Source of the DNA: Clusia tigrina
Taxonomy: Eukaryota > Arthropoda > Insecta > Diptera > Clusiidae
Reading direction: 5' to 3'
DNA length: 64,000 bases
Assembly (NCBI GenBank): GCA_920105625.2
Contig: OV050030.1
Coordinates: 174,147,315 to 174,211,314, forward strand
The notes beneath the pieces are model-generated. The model was not told the DNA's origin and made no database searches. It saw nothing but the letters and a program-made list of their open reading frames with translations. Of this stretch, positions 32,041 to 43,079 are shown one piece after another. The translations under genes were made by a program, and so were the position numbers. How positions within the stretch are numbered: position 1 is the stretch's first letter; each line of letters starts with the position of its first letter.

Positions 32041-32560
32041 ATGTTATCTACAAGTGAAGCGATATTTAATTTCCAAAGGAATTATTTGAATAAATATTCA
32101 ACACAACTAAACATGTGCATGAATCGAAAAAAATTGTTTGACCAAAATCGAAAACCGAATTTGAGCGAAATGGAAAACTTGCAGCAGAAAATTGAAGAAT
32201 TTGAGGTGGTGTTGCAGCAGAAAGAGAATAAAATTATGAATGACAACAAAGAGTTCTGCGGTTGGGAGAAGAGTTGCAACATTACGAAGGGAAATCATGC
32301 ACCAACAAAAAAAAATTCAACGACACCAGCAGATACAACAACAGCAAAGGCCGCAACAGCAGCAAGTCCAGCATCAGCCAGAACTGAATTTTTTACTTCA
32401 ACCTCAACATATTCTAAATCAATTCAGGCACCTTAAACCATTCGACGACAATCAAAATTATAGCCTGCCATCATTTATAAAGGCCGTGGTGAAGCAGCAT
32501 CAGAGAGCTAGGTGATAATGCTAACTGGGAAAACATTTTCGGAGAGTTAGTCAGCAAATG
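32041..32560 (+). pseudogene. gag: Errantivirus gag remnant
   Basis: M-L-S-T-S-E-A-I-F-N-F...coiled-coil region with Q-Q-K-I-E-E-F-E-V-V-L-Q-Q-K-E (32041-32300). A frameshift at an A-run near 32310 follows, then a Gln-rich linker and H-L-K-P-F-D-D-N-Q-N-Y-S-L-P-S-F-I (about 32430-32480), a conserved gag segment of this errantivirus group. The capsid C-terminal part is riddled with stops after 32515. Confidence 0.72.
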
Positions 32561-33179
32561 CCGACTAATGAAGGTTAGTAATCTAAGTGAATTATTAAGA
32601 GTAGCGAATAGCATTAAATTAGAGCTAAATGAATGTATGATTTCGCCGACAAAAATCGAAATATATACCAACCAGAAAACATAGATAGAAACCTAGTAGA
32701 AATAGTTATTGAAAATATAGATGGAACTGTTAGAGCGTACATCGTCGACGACGTAACATTAGACGATATTTATAGAAAATACCAAAGTTTACGATAACTA
32801 AACGATACTATATGTATAGCCTACAACCATAGAAAGAGCAAGATTTTTACAAAACCTAGTTTTTTCACTCAATTTGTAATAAGATTCAGCTGGATTTTAA
32901 ACAAAGAGGGTATCCACAAAATATACAGACTCAAACCAACCGAAAATACGCAGAATATGCACTCTAAATCCTTTTCTAACGAGCGCCAGGAATAATTTCG
33001 ACTAATCAGGGATACTGTGGGGAATATAATAACAGAACAATCCAGAAGATGGGGAATATAATAACAGAACAGAGTGTCCAGAATGAGCGTCGACACCCAA
33101 CGAATTAACCAAAGTATTACGACGGACATTAGTACTGTAGAAGAGAATGAAATAAATTTTCTGACAGTGCCTCAAAAAC

Positions 33180-33500
33180 TAGACTCTCCATAACATTGCT
33201 CACAATAGGACAACCAATAGTTAAATGCCTGATCGATACAGGATCCGGTACAAGTATAATCAAATCATCGGTATTTGAGGGAATTTATCCAGTGCAGGAA
33301 CTAACTAGAATTATGTATTACCGCACTCTTAACGGAATTAAATAAAACATAAAATTACAAAACCCATTTTTATGTACAGGTACAACGTCCTGGAAAGTCA
33401 TAGATTTCTTGAATCCAAACTACGAAGCGATAATAGGGAAAAATTTCCTAATTCCATTGAAGGCCAAAATTAGTATTGAACACAAATACATTCAAGTTTT
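33180..33500 (+). pseudogene. pol: Errantivirus aspartic protease
   Basis: V-K-C-L-I-D-T-G-S-G-T-S-I-I at about 33220-33262 is the active-site loop (D-T-G), followed by A-I-I-G-K-N-F-L-I-P-L (about 33429-33461), the conserved C-terminal I-I-G motif. Two stops interrupt it. Confidence 0.75.
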
Positions 33501-33659
33501 TAAAACAAAATATTTTCTGAAAATAATATATACCCATTCAAATACGAAAATATTTGCCCAATAGAGCTAAAAACTAAGAATTATATTAAAATATATTTTA
33601 ATTTGAATAATTTAAATAAATAGGAAACAGAATCAATAAAATGATTATTATTCGAATTA

Positions 33660-34640
33660 GAGAATTATTTTTTAATGAGGGGGATATACTATCGCCAACT
33701 AATGAAATCCAGCAGGAAATAGTGACTACTCTCGGTAGGCCCTTATATTCAAAATCATATAGGTACCCAGATATTCACGAAAAGGAAATAGAAAAACAGA
33801 TACAGGAAATGCTTAATTAAGTTGATTCTGGGAAAGACAGGGTTCTACAAAAAATTCGTGAAAGATTATGCATAATTTACTCACCCAATGACCTAGATTT
33901 TAACAAAGGGGCAAAAGGTGAACATTCATTACCCGACCTACATATTAGCATTAGAAAAATTCAAGGATATTATTACTCATGCCGCCATTCTGCGATATCC
34001 TAACTTTAAAAAGCTGTTTAAACTTATTACGGCGACGCTATTTGCGCCGTCTTTACCCAAGACGACCAACAAATAGCTTTCGCATCAATAAATCAACAGG
34101 AAACAAATTATACAACAGTTGAAAAGGAACTGTTGGCAAAAGTTTGGATTGTTAAGTACTTTCGCTCAAAGCTTTATGAAAGGGAATTCGACCTCGAAAG
34201 CGATCATCCACCTCTTAAATGGCTATTCACCAAGTACAACGGCAAAAACATCAGCCCGAAGTTGTAACGGTGGTTAACAGAGTTAGGGGAATACAATTCT
34301 GAGGCAGAGTATTTAAAACGGAAATGTAACAAAACCGCGGATTTCTTAAGTGGAATAAATACTACAAATAATGATATAACTCATAAGATGAAATTAACGA
34401 ATCATTGGAAGCTCAAACTGTACACTCTCAAGGAGAAGATTTGAACGATTATATTCTTATTTAACAGGCAGTAGTAAATCATTGTAAGACACAAATTATA
34501 ATAAGCGAGCAGAAGGAAACGACAGTCACAGAATTTTTATTGATAGAGGGGATATAAGAAAGAATAACGTTTTTAATATTTTGAGAAGAGAAATTGCAAA
34601 AGGGAAAGTTGGAGTGTTTTTCAAGCTATTAGAACCAACT
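33660..34640 (+). pseudogene. pol: Errantivirus RT/RNase H/integrase start, deleted and frameshifted
   Basis: RT start (P-L-Y-S-K-S-Y-R-Y-P, about 33740) runs into a stop, and then the sequence jumps (about 33825) to the end of RT (G-F-Y-K-K-F-V-K-D-Y-A), so the catalytic palm including YMDD is deleted. RNase H follows with I-L-R-Y-P-N-F-K-K-L-F-K-L-I and, in a shifted frame, F-D-L-E-S-D-H-P-P-L-K-W. The integrase N-terminus breaks off at the Jockey insertion. Confidence 0.75.
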
Positions 34641-34643
34641 TTC

Positions 34644-34655
34644 ATTTAGCCCAAT
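34644..34655 (+). repeat. TSD of Jockey copy 3, left (ATTTAGCCCAAT)
   Basis: Matches ATTTAGCCGAAT at 47188-47199 in 11 of 12 positions, bracketing the Jockey from its 5' end to just after its poly(A). Confidence 0.75.
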
Positions 34656-34679
34656 TATTTGTATATTTCTATACTGTTC

Positions 34680-34686
34680 GGACGTG
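34680..34686 (+). promoter_or_regulatory. Candidate downstream promoter element of Jockey copy 3 (GGACGTG)
   Basis: GGACGTG lies about 25-28 nt after the element's first base. Jockey-type LINEs use internal TATA-less RNA polymerase II promoters with an RGACGTG-like element at about +28. The position agrees with the 5' end inferred independently from the TSD. Confidence 0.55.
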
Positions 34687-34870
34687 TTTTTGTACGGTCA
34701 GTGTTTGATTTACATATTTCTCAAATATTATTTTGTTGTATTAATATTATCAATTAAATCAAAATAATCTCGAGAAATTTAACTGTTCGTTTAACAAATT
34801 AAATACCTATATGAAATATAATTCAAAAAGTAAACACTAAAAATATAAACATCAACATATACATAAAGCT

Positions 34871-36412
34871 ATGAGTGTCGCTCACTCTCTTCATAGAGAG
34901 CGTCGGCACTCGGTGCATATACCCGTTGCACCAAACAATAACACTACAACAATACAATACGGCATATTATCGGCAACAACAATGCCACTAGCAGACTCAT
35001 CATCTGTGTCAGTAGCAGCGTCGGCAACCGCAGCGACCTCAACAGAAAAGTCGGTCCCAGCAACTGTCGCTACAGGAAAGAGCGCGATGACTTTCGTCAA
35101 AACAACAACGAAGGCAAGGCAGCCCAGCATAGCGCCGTCACCAAACTCAGCAGCAGTAAGGAGTACAGCAACAATGCCTCTGTAGGCGGTAATAAACGGT
35201 GAGGTAAAGAAAATAAAAAAAGTGGCGGTAGTGCAGACTGGTATTGACCGCTACATAAACATTAATATTAAAAGAAAGATAAGTCCACAAAAGGTCATGG
35301 GCAAAAGGGCAAACACAACAAACTCAGGTGCTCCTCTGGAGAACAACAGATTTGCACTTCTTAGTGTAGAGAATTCTACTAATAAATCGAAAGGTGAACC
35401 TGTAGTCAGTAACGCCAGACCGCCACCAATTTACCTGCGGGAGCGTAGTTCTAATCAACTAGTATTGAACATCGCAAATATTATAGGCATACATAATTTT
35501 CACATTGAGCCTCTTAGAAAAGGTGGTGTTGAGGAGACAAAGATACAGGCATATAGTGAAAAGCACTATCGTGATATTATAAATTTTTTAACGGGGAACA
35601 AGAAAAATTGTTATTCCTATCAGCTAAAGAGCTCAAAAGGCCTTGTTATTGTTTTAAAAGGAATCGAAGCCACAGTAGATTCTGGCGATATTAAAGAGGC
35701 TCTTGAAGAGCAAGGGTTCCCCGTTAAGGTTGTGATAAATATTGTGAATAGAAATAAGGTTCCACAACCTATATTTAAAGTTGAACTGCTCCCCAACTCA
35801 ACCCAGCTTAAAAAGAACGAGACGCACCCAATATATAACCTAAGATATCTTTTACACCGCAGAATTACGGTTGAAGAACCGCACAAACGTAACGGCCCTA
35901 TACAATGTATGAATTGTCAAGAATTCGGCCACTCTAAATCGTACTGCACTCTGCGCAGTGTTTGTGTAGTTTGCGGTGATCTCCACCCTACAAGTACTTG
36001 CACCTTAGCTAAAACTGACACATCCGCAAAGAAATGTAGTAACTGTGGTGGTAGCCACACGGCAAATTACAGAGGTTGCCCGGTATATAAAGATCTAAAA
36101 TCAAAACTGTCGCAGAGTATACAATTAAAACGTAACTTATCCCCAAATCCTATTTATATCCAGCCTGCCACCTCAAATCCTCAGATAGGTGACCCTATTA
36201 TGCAAAAACCTTATTGTGGTCAAGCAACCTACGCAAGTGTTCTGCAGGGTAACGTACGGCAAGTTAACAATAACAATGCATCTAATAGTGGAGTAGAAGC
36301 CATGATCCTAAATCTTACTCAGTGTATGACTCAATTCATGTCTACAGTGCAAAATATGCTACAAGATTTAATTAAAGCTCAAAATCAGATGATCCAAAAC
36401 TCTTGTAAATAA
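34871..36412 (+). pseudogene. Jockey ORF1 (gag-like nucleic-acid-binding protein), one in-frame stop
   Basis: Continuous frame with a single TAG at 35183-35185. N-terminal Ser/Thr/Ala-rich low-complexity region; then a central domain (V-L-K-G-I-E-A-T-V...F-P-V-K-V-V-I-N-I, the PRE_C2HC-type fold) and R-R-I-T-V-E-E-P-H-K-R; then CCHC knuckles beginning C-M-N-C-Q-E-F-G-H (about 35908), C-V-V-C-G-D-L-H and C-S-N-C-G-G-S-H. The tail is hydrophilic and ends at 36412, 3 nt before ORF2. It would coat LINE RNA. A start at 34871 is the first Met in frame; the stop could also mean that the real product begins after it. Confidence 0.88.
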
Positions 36413-36415
36413 AAA

Positions 36416-37023
36416 ATGAGTTTGTTAAAAATATGTTTATGGAACGCAAACGGTGTTAACCAGCATAAACTAGCCCTTAATAAGTTTCTACATGACCACG
36501 AAATTGATGTTATGCTTTTGTCTGAAACACATCTCACAAACAAATACAACTTTCATCTCCCAGGCTTCAAATTTTATAACACAAATCATCCTGATGGTAA
36601 GGCACATGGCGGTACGGCTATTCTAATCAGAAATCGGCTTAAGCATCATCTTATGCAATCGCATTCGATGCAATGGATGCAAGCTACATCAGTATCTATT
36701 AAAAGTCGTGGCAAAGACCTGACGCTTTCAGCTATATACTGCCCACCCCGTTTTACTGAAACAGAAACTCAATTTAAAGAACTTTTTGTTTCCCTTGGTG
36801 ATAGATTTCTAGCTGGCGGTGATTATAATGCGAAACATAAACACTGGGGCTCTCGCCTAATTAATCCAAAAGGCCGACAATTGTACAATGCAATAACTAA
36901 CAGAAATAGTAAATACGATTTTGTCTCACCAGGACAGCCCACTTATTGGCCAACAGACCCAAAGAAAATTCCTGATCTTATTGATTTTGCTATTTCTAAA
37001 AATATAGATAGGTCTTTAGATTC
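36416..37023 (+). pseudogene. Jockey ORF2 part 1: endonuclease
   Basis: M-S-L-L-K-I-C-L-W-N-A-N-G-V opens an APE-type endonuclease: W-N-A-N-G, L-L-S-E-T-H-L-T (catalytic Glu), A-I-Y-C-P-P, G-G-D-Y-N-A-K-H-K-H-W-G-S (Asp/Asn), and D-L-I-D-F-A-I-S. Reading is cut at 37023 by the BEL LTR; the S-D-H-S-P motif that finishes the domain is found beyond the insert at about 45020. Confidence 0.9.
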
Positions 37024-37851
<828 letters not shown>

Positions 37852-38116
37852 GTCCCCGCGAGCAAGAGAAGGACCTCTTGTCTTTGCTTTCATAAAGCCG
37901 CCCTCTATTCGCTCGGGTCAATTGGAAGCACACATATCTTCGGAACAGGCCTTGTCAGACGGTTTGTGGCCGTCTGCACAATGACTGAACATATTATACC
38001 ATCTCGGCTCCTTATTAGCTCACTAAGCCCAAAGCCCATTGCGCTTGTGGAAAAAGTTCACTCTTGATCAGCACTAATTGATCCAGGCTCATTGCCTCTC
38101 GTTCTCTGCACAATTT

Positions 38117-38320
38117 TTAACGCTCTTGCAGCGCCGTCAAATATTCCTCTCTCCATCTCTTCCAGAAATGCTCAATTATTTTCTGACGTGCTCTCCATAA
38201 ACTTGCTCCTTTCATGTTTGACTGCTGCTGGCTCACGAATGGTAAGGGAATGATCAATGGCTCCCCTATCAAAAAATGCCCTGGCGTCAAGGCCTGAATG
38301 TCTTCCGCATCATCACTCAA
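38117..38320 (-). pseudogene. pol: BEL pol C-terminus (DUF5641)
   Basis: D-I-Q-A-L-T-P-G-H-F-L-I-G-E-P-L and F-W-K-R-W-R-E-E-Y-L-T-A-L-Q-E-R are the hallmarks of the domain after BEL integrase. It is separated from integrase by a frame break at 38320-38377. The last part (to about 37900) is frameshifted. Confidence 0.88.
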
Positions 38321-38376
38321 GGTGTCAAAGACCTTGAGTTCAAAATTGCTTCGATCTCTACTAGGAGGGTAGATAA

Positions 38377-39468
38377 CTACTCTTGTGTTAAAATCTTTTG
38401 CTCAGCAATGCGCGTGAGGTGGTAGTTCATTGACTTCACAGTAGCTTCATATATTCCGCCATGATGCGGTGCTGCTGGCGTCATGAATGCCCATTCTGTC
38501 CCCTTGTTGCTCATATGCTCAAAAACATCTCTTACTTGCCAGCTCTCCCGTGGTCTTCTCAGCTCCCTTGCCGCCCCTACAAATGATGTACCATTGTCAC
38601 TGTATATTCGCTCACATCTCCCTCTTCTGCAAATAAAGCGCTTATAACAAGCAATAAAGTCTATAGAGGTTAAATCAAAAACAATGTCAATATGAATGGC
38701 CTTTGTTTTTAGGCAAACAAATATAGCCACCCAGCACTTACGCTCCCTCATTCGCTCTCCTGCTCTTTGCACTCCCTTTGCTCTAAAAGGACATGCGCAA
38801 TCAATACCTGTATATAGAAAAGGCTTGCCCACTTGCACCCTGTCGCCTGGCAATTCAGACATCAGCTGTTGCTCAAATCTGCGATTATAGCGCGCGCACA
38901 CCACGCACTTGTGGAGAAAAGCTCTTAATTGGCTCCGCAGTTTTGGAATCCAAAACTTTTGTCTGATGAATTGCATCATCACTTGCACAGCACCATGCTT
39001 AGTCATACCATGAGCGTGGTCCATTATCAGCCATGCTGTTCGAGAACCATCCTTCACTATCACCGGAAGCATCATCTCATAGGCTTCTTCTGATCTCCCC
39101 AATCGCCCGCCCGCTCTCAATAGGCCCTTGCTGTCCATTATTGGATTCAACGCACTAATTTTGCTCCCTTCTTGCACCTGCCCAATCTCTCTTAGTTTGT
39201 CTATCTCTTGTCTGTAATCGCTCTCCTGCGCCTGCTTAAGCAGGAATTCCGTTGCTTCACATTTCTCTTCCACTGTTGGCGCTTGCTCTGCTCGGTTGTT
39301 GTGCCGAGTTCTGCGCCTCCTCTTTCTGTGCCTTGCCCTTCGTACAAACCTGATTATGTAGCTCAATATGTTGATGCTCTTCTCTAGACTTCGCGCATAG
39401 TCAATCAGCGCCATGCTCTTGCCCCTGCTCGGTATAAATATTTGCAAAAACTCGCGTGAATATTTCAC
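38377..39468 (-). CDS. pol: BEL integrase
   Basis: 363-codon open frame on the minus strand. N-terminal basic region (R-A-R-H-R-K-R-R), H-H-C-C zinc domain (H-G-M-T-K-H-G...C-V-V-C-A-R-Y), core with G-I-D-C-A-C-P-F (first Asp), Y-S-D-N-G-T-S-F-V-G-A (second Asp) and P-H-H-G-G-I-Y-E-A-T-V-K (Glu). All three catalytic residues are present. In BEL/Pao this part of pol is cleaved from the polyprotein and joins LTR ends to target DNA. It is the best-preserved gene of the element. Confidence 0.9.
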   Translation of the reverse strand: MKYSREFLQIFIPSRGKSMALIDYARSLEKSINILSYIIRFVRRARHRKRRRRTRHNNRAEQAPTVEEKCEATEFLLKQAQESDYRQEIDKLREIGQVQEGSKISALNPIMDSKGLLRAGGRLGRSEEAYEMMLPVIVKDGSRTAWLIMDHAHGMTKHGAVQVMMQFIRQKFWIPKLRSQLRAFLHKCVVCARYNRRFEQQLMSELPGDRVQVGKPFLYTGIDCACPFRAKGVQRAGERMRERKCWVAIFVCLKTKAIHIDIVFDLTSIDFIACYKRFICRRGRCERIYSDNGTSFVGAARELRRPRESWQVRDVFEHMSNKGTEWAFMTPAAPHHGGIYEATVKSMNYHLTRIAEQKILTQE

Positions 39469-39616
39469 GTGATACGCTCCCAGCTCGTTAAGCCCTTTCG
39501 TTGGTTTTTCCAGCTCAAAAATGTTGGCTGGCTAACTGATTTCTGATTTACGTAACCACTCCGGTCCATATAACCAGAGCTTATTACAAACTAGCTCTCT
39601 CGCAATGCAGGAGTCT
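39469..39616 (-). other. RT-integrase junction with RNase H deleted
   Basis: Minus strand goes from the RT end (L-I-E-E-D-K-N-S-P-L-W) almost directly to L-A-R-E-L-V-C-N-K-L-W-L-Y-G-P-E-W-L-R, which normally lies beyond RNase H and just ahead of integrase. The expected RNase H domain is absent. Confidence 0.7.
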
Positions 39617-39964
39617 TCACCACAAGGGTGAATTTTTGTCTTCTTCTATCAGCCATTTCAGCCCTAGCACTGTCATCTCGTCTTCTCTCGGGAATAACAT
39701 CTCTTCTTCTCTCTCCGCTCTCATTGCCCTGAGTAGTCTTTTTGAGTTCGACTTCCATTTGCACAGCTCGAAACCGCCGCCTTTTAGGACAGTGTGTGTC
39801 TCTTTCGCGAGCACTATTGCTTCTTGCTCAGATCGTGCGCCTGTAGTACAGTCATCCATATAGAAGTCACTCTCTATGATGTCCGCTGCTCTTGGGTATT
39901 CATCTTTCGCCTCCCTAGCACATTGTATTAAAGCTCGCACAGCATTATAAGCGGAGGAAGTCAA
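39617..39964 (-). pseudogene. pol: BEL reverse transcriptase, palm with YMDD
   Basis: F-Y-M-D-D-C-T-T-G (catalytic, about 39860-39848), then A-K-E-T-H-T-V-L-K-G-G-G-F-E-L-C-K-W and V-L-G-L-K-W. A stop and frameshift at 39965-40041 separate it from the RT start. The ORF ends at the RNase H deletion. Confidence 0.88.
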
Positions 39965-40041
39965 TCCCTACGTTACAACCGTTAAACACTATTCTCGTAA
40001 TGGCTCACCACTAAGCTCTCGCCAAAAAATTTTTTCAAATT

Positions 40042-40785
40042 TCACTGCCTTTCGGCAACACGTAGTTGTCGGAACATCTTCTTGATGACTACACATATCG
40101 AAAACTTATGACGCCTAAATCTCATGACAATTTCGTAAAGATCCTTTTGTAACTTATCGCCTAAACATTGCACTTGATTCAGAGATATGCCACGATTCGT
40201 TTGGCAGCTAGCGTCAAAAACCACCAGAAATTTTTTGGTAACACAGTGATGTGGGATATAATAAACTGGCTCGTCCACTCTTGATGATTGTATAGCGCAC
40301 TTCATATGCCCTAATCTCTCATACTCTCTCATGAATTCTACGTATTGCTCTCTCAGCTCTGAGTCTTTCTCTAATTTCCTCTCCAAGTACATAAATCTGA
40401 GCAATGCTATTGCCTTTGAAGTGCCTAAACCTTGCACCGTCTCTTTCACTGGAATTGTCACAATAAAACGCCCTGTTTCATCTCTAGTATAAGTCTCCAT
40501 AAAATTTTGCTCCACTTCCTGCTCCTCATCTCTCTCGCAGGGTTGTGCCCCGAAAATGACTAGCCCAAACATGCTCTCATATATAGCAATGCCTTGCACC
40601 TCATTTGGCATTATCGCCTTAATGGCTCTGGCCACCACATTTGCTCCTAACAGTAGCTCGACTGGTCTCGCCTTCCAAAACTCAGGATCCGCCCATAAAC
40701 CCTCATTCTTAAAATGCATGGGTATCTCCACTAAATCTCTTGCTGACAAAACTGGGCACCAGTACATTCTCTTGGTAGCACCCAA
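40042..40785 (-). pseudogene. pol: BEL protease C-terminus and RT N-terminal part
   Basis: W-C-P-V-L-S-A-R-D-L...V-E-L-L-L-G-A-N-V-V and Y-E-S-M-F-G-L-V-I-F-G is the C-terminal half of the BEL protease; the D-T-G-type active site upstream is not present (only about 145 bp separate it from the gag knuckle). Then R-F-I-V-T-I-P, Y-Y-I-P-H-H-C-V-T and V-V-F-D-A-S-C begin RT. The frame is otherwise open. Confidence 0.85.
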
Positions 40786-40930
40786 AACTCTGTCTCTAAA
40801 TAATCATTCTCGCTCTTTTTTTTAATGCTCTACTGTTTTTTTTTTTAAATTTAAAGTTTAAAAAGCTCTTAAAGCTGGCACTTCGCCCCGGATCTGCTAC
40901 CCTTGCGCGCTTTACAAGGTTGCTGTACCT

Positions 40931-41140
40931 TCAATCGCTCTTAGCCTTCAGCATTGTTGTCGCGGCGGCTCCCCGCTTTGTCTGCTGTGCCACCAACACC
41001 TGCTGCTGTGGCTCCCTTTTTGCACATAGCACGCTATTGTGCTTCTGCGCCCCTGGGCACTGTAAAAATGGCCCCGCAAAGCACTCCGACGCCTTATGCC
41101 CCTTCTTCAGGCAGTTGAGGGCACAGGTTGAGTTTGCCAA
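40931..41140 (-). pseudogene. gag: BEL gag zinc-knuckle
   Basis: A-L-N-C-L-K-K-G-H-K-A-S-E-C (CCHC-like) followed by C-P-G-A-Q-K-H-N-S-V-L-C. RNA-binding end of gag, frameshifted from the part before it. Confidence 0.8.
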
Positions 41141-41158
41141 CTAGCTCTTGCCTAGCTC

Positions 41159-41979
41159 TCAAATTGAGTGACACGAAGTCTGGACACTGCGTGATCTGCG
41201 CTGCATATCTTGCACAGCTTGTCTTGGCTTGCTCGTATCGGTGCTGCTCCCGTTGCACTCACACCGTGGCCCATTCTCTCCCTGCTCTTGGGTACTGCGC
41301 CCGTTGCTCGATCGCGCCCGTGCTCCAATTGATGCGCTCGCCTCGCTTCCCGTGCTGGTAGAGCAGAGGCCTGCTCCTCCAGGAAGGCATACCGGGTACT
41401 TGCGGTCATATATTTGGTTGAGCCGCTCCCACGTTTCATTGTACCCGTTGTCAGTGAGCTCCCAATCACCCAACGTGCGCGCTGCCTTATGGGTGAGTGA
41501 CTTCTTCAAATATGAGAATTTGTAAGAGACCGCTATTTGCTCATTGCTATGTGCCGCAGCGGCGAACCAATCGCGAAAACCGTGCCACTTGGTCACGCTG
41601 CCGTCAAATTCCCCCTAAGTGTTTGGAGGTCATGCTGCTGGAATGACATGGTCAGCTGCACTGAGATCGGCTGCTTTGCACTCTGCTCTGCGCTCCTTGC
41701 TGTGCCCACTTGCTCAGTTACACCCTTCAGAGCACCGCTCGCTTCGAAGTACCGCCGCTCTGCTAGCTCCATCGAACTGTCTAGATCGGCGCTCTCATCG
41801 CGCTTCGCTCGGGATGTTAACTCCTCATAGAGCTGATTAAAACGCTCCCACTGTTGCTCTAAACGAATCAAACGCACCTTGGCTTCATCAAACCCTAGTC
41901 GCCCAAACTCGTCAACTATGACGTACTCTGCTGCTCTTCGGATGGCTTTGTAGGCAGACTGGTGTTGCCCGTAGCTCAT
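41159..41979 (-). pseudogene. gag: BEL gag, capsid part (one frameshift)
   Basis: From M-S-Y-G-Q-H (41979), a helical N-terminal region with A-K-V-R-L-I-R-L-E-Q-Q-W, then L-Q-T-L-R-G at about 41617, where a run of five G shifts the frame. It continues (41596-41159) with T-K-W-H-G-F-R-D-W-F-A-A-A-A-H and S-Y-K-F-S-Y-L-K-K-S-L, standard BEL gag. A premature frame change after Y-P-V-C follows. Confidence 0.85.
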
Positions 41980-42114
41980 CTTGTCGTTGCTCTGTTATTT
42001 TTCTCTGTTAGTGTTGCTCTGTTATTGTTGCTCTGTTGTTGTTGACAAGAAGAAAAATTAACTAATTTTGAAAGAAGAAAAAACTGTTTCCTCCTTGTTC
42101 CTTCTGCAGCCATG

Positions 42115-43070
42115 CCAACACTGCATTTTTGTGCTTTAAAATTTTTGAGTCGAATAACCACACTGGTTTATTCACCCACTTAGCTCACAAGCTCAGCACT
42201 AAAGCACGCTGTTATTTAATTTCCTGAGCCGCATAACCACATTGGTTTATTCGCTCACTAGCAAACAATTATTTGCACCAATTCCCGCTCTTATATAATT
42301 TTTGAGCCGCATAACCACATTGGTTTAATCGCTCAATAGCACGCAATTATATGCAACAATGCTGTCTATTATATAATTTTTGAGCCGAATAACCACATTG
42401 GTTAATTCGCTCACTAGCACTAAATTATTTGCACCAATGCTCGCTCAAATCTTAAATTTTGAGTCGAATAACCGCACTGGTTTATTCGCTCATTTGCACA
42501 TAATTTTCGCTCGCTCATAGCTAAATTTTGAGACGAATAACCGCACTGGTTTATTCGCTCATTTGCACATAATTTTCGCTCGCTCATAACTAAATTTTGA
42601 GACGAATAACCGCACTGGCCTATTCTCTCATTTGCACATAATTTTCGCTCGATCATATTTAATTTTTTAGTCGAATAACCGCACTGGTTTATTCGCTCAT
42701 TTGCACATAATTTTCGCTCGTTCATAATTAAAGGTTGAGACGAATAACCGCACTGGTCTATTCGCTCATTAGCACATAATTTCGCTCGCTCATATTTAAA
42801 TTTTGAGACGAATAACCGCACTGGCCTATTCTCTCATTTGCACATAATTTTCGCTCGATCATATTTAATTTTTTAGTCGAATAACCGCACTGGTTTATTC
42901 GCTCATTTGCACATAATTTTCGCTCGTTCATAATTAAATGTTGAGACGAATAACCGCACTGGTCTATTCGCTCATTTGCACATAATTTTCGCTCGCTCAT
43001 ATTTAAATTTTTAGACGAATAACTGCATTGGTTTATTCGTTCATTTGCACAAAACATTCAGCTCTTTGCA
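42115..43070 (-). repeat. Leader tandem repeat of BEL copy 2 (4 x about 78 bp, then 9 x about 69 bp)
   Basis: The word ACCGCACTGG / ACCACATTGG recurs at 42157, 42236, 42314, 42392, 42471, 42540, 42609, 42678, 42747, 42815, 42884, 42953 and 43022. Spacing is 78-79 bp for the left units and 69 bp (one 68) for the rest. On the minus strand the 69-bp units are open and encode a 23-residue repeat (core A-N-E-R-I-N-Q-C-G-Y-S-S). It lies between the 5' LTR and gag. Confidence 0.93.
42420..43057 (-). other. Open frames across the 69-bp repeats (23-aa periodic peptide)
   Basis: Two minus-strand frames (43057-42758 and 42821-42420) consist of back-to-back 23-residue units K-L-C-A-N-E-R-I-N-Q-C-G-Y-S-S-Q-N-L..M-S-E-R. 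A one-base deletion at about 42780 (the 68-bp unit) separates them. A 69-bp period is a multiple of three, so a long frame could be a side effect of the repeat. No known domain. Whether it is translated is unknown. Confidence 0.4.
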
Positions 43071-43079
43071 CAAAACTTT

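Larger units (their letters stand above)
32041..34655 (+). mobile_element. Errantivirus copy 2, left half (gag, protease, RT/RNase H)
   Basis: Decayed plus-strand element: gag (32041-about 32560), protease (about 33180-33500), RT with a large deletion, RNase H (about 33960-34360), integrase start (about 34430-34640). It stops at 34655, where a Jockey is inserted with a near-perfect TSD; the right half resumes at 47188. Numerous stops; clearly older than the insertions it carries. Confidence 0.8.

Noticed and set aside
42115..43070. CRISPR-like array
   Set aside because: Units are contiguous 69-78-bp tandem repeats without alternating unique spacers, in eukaryotic TE sequence.
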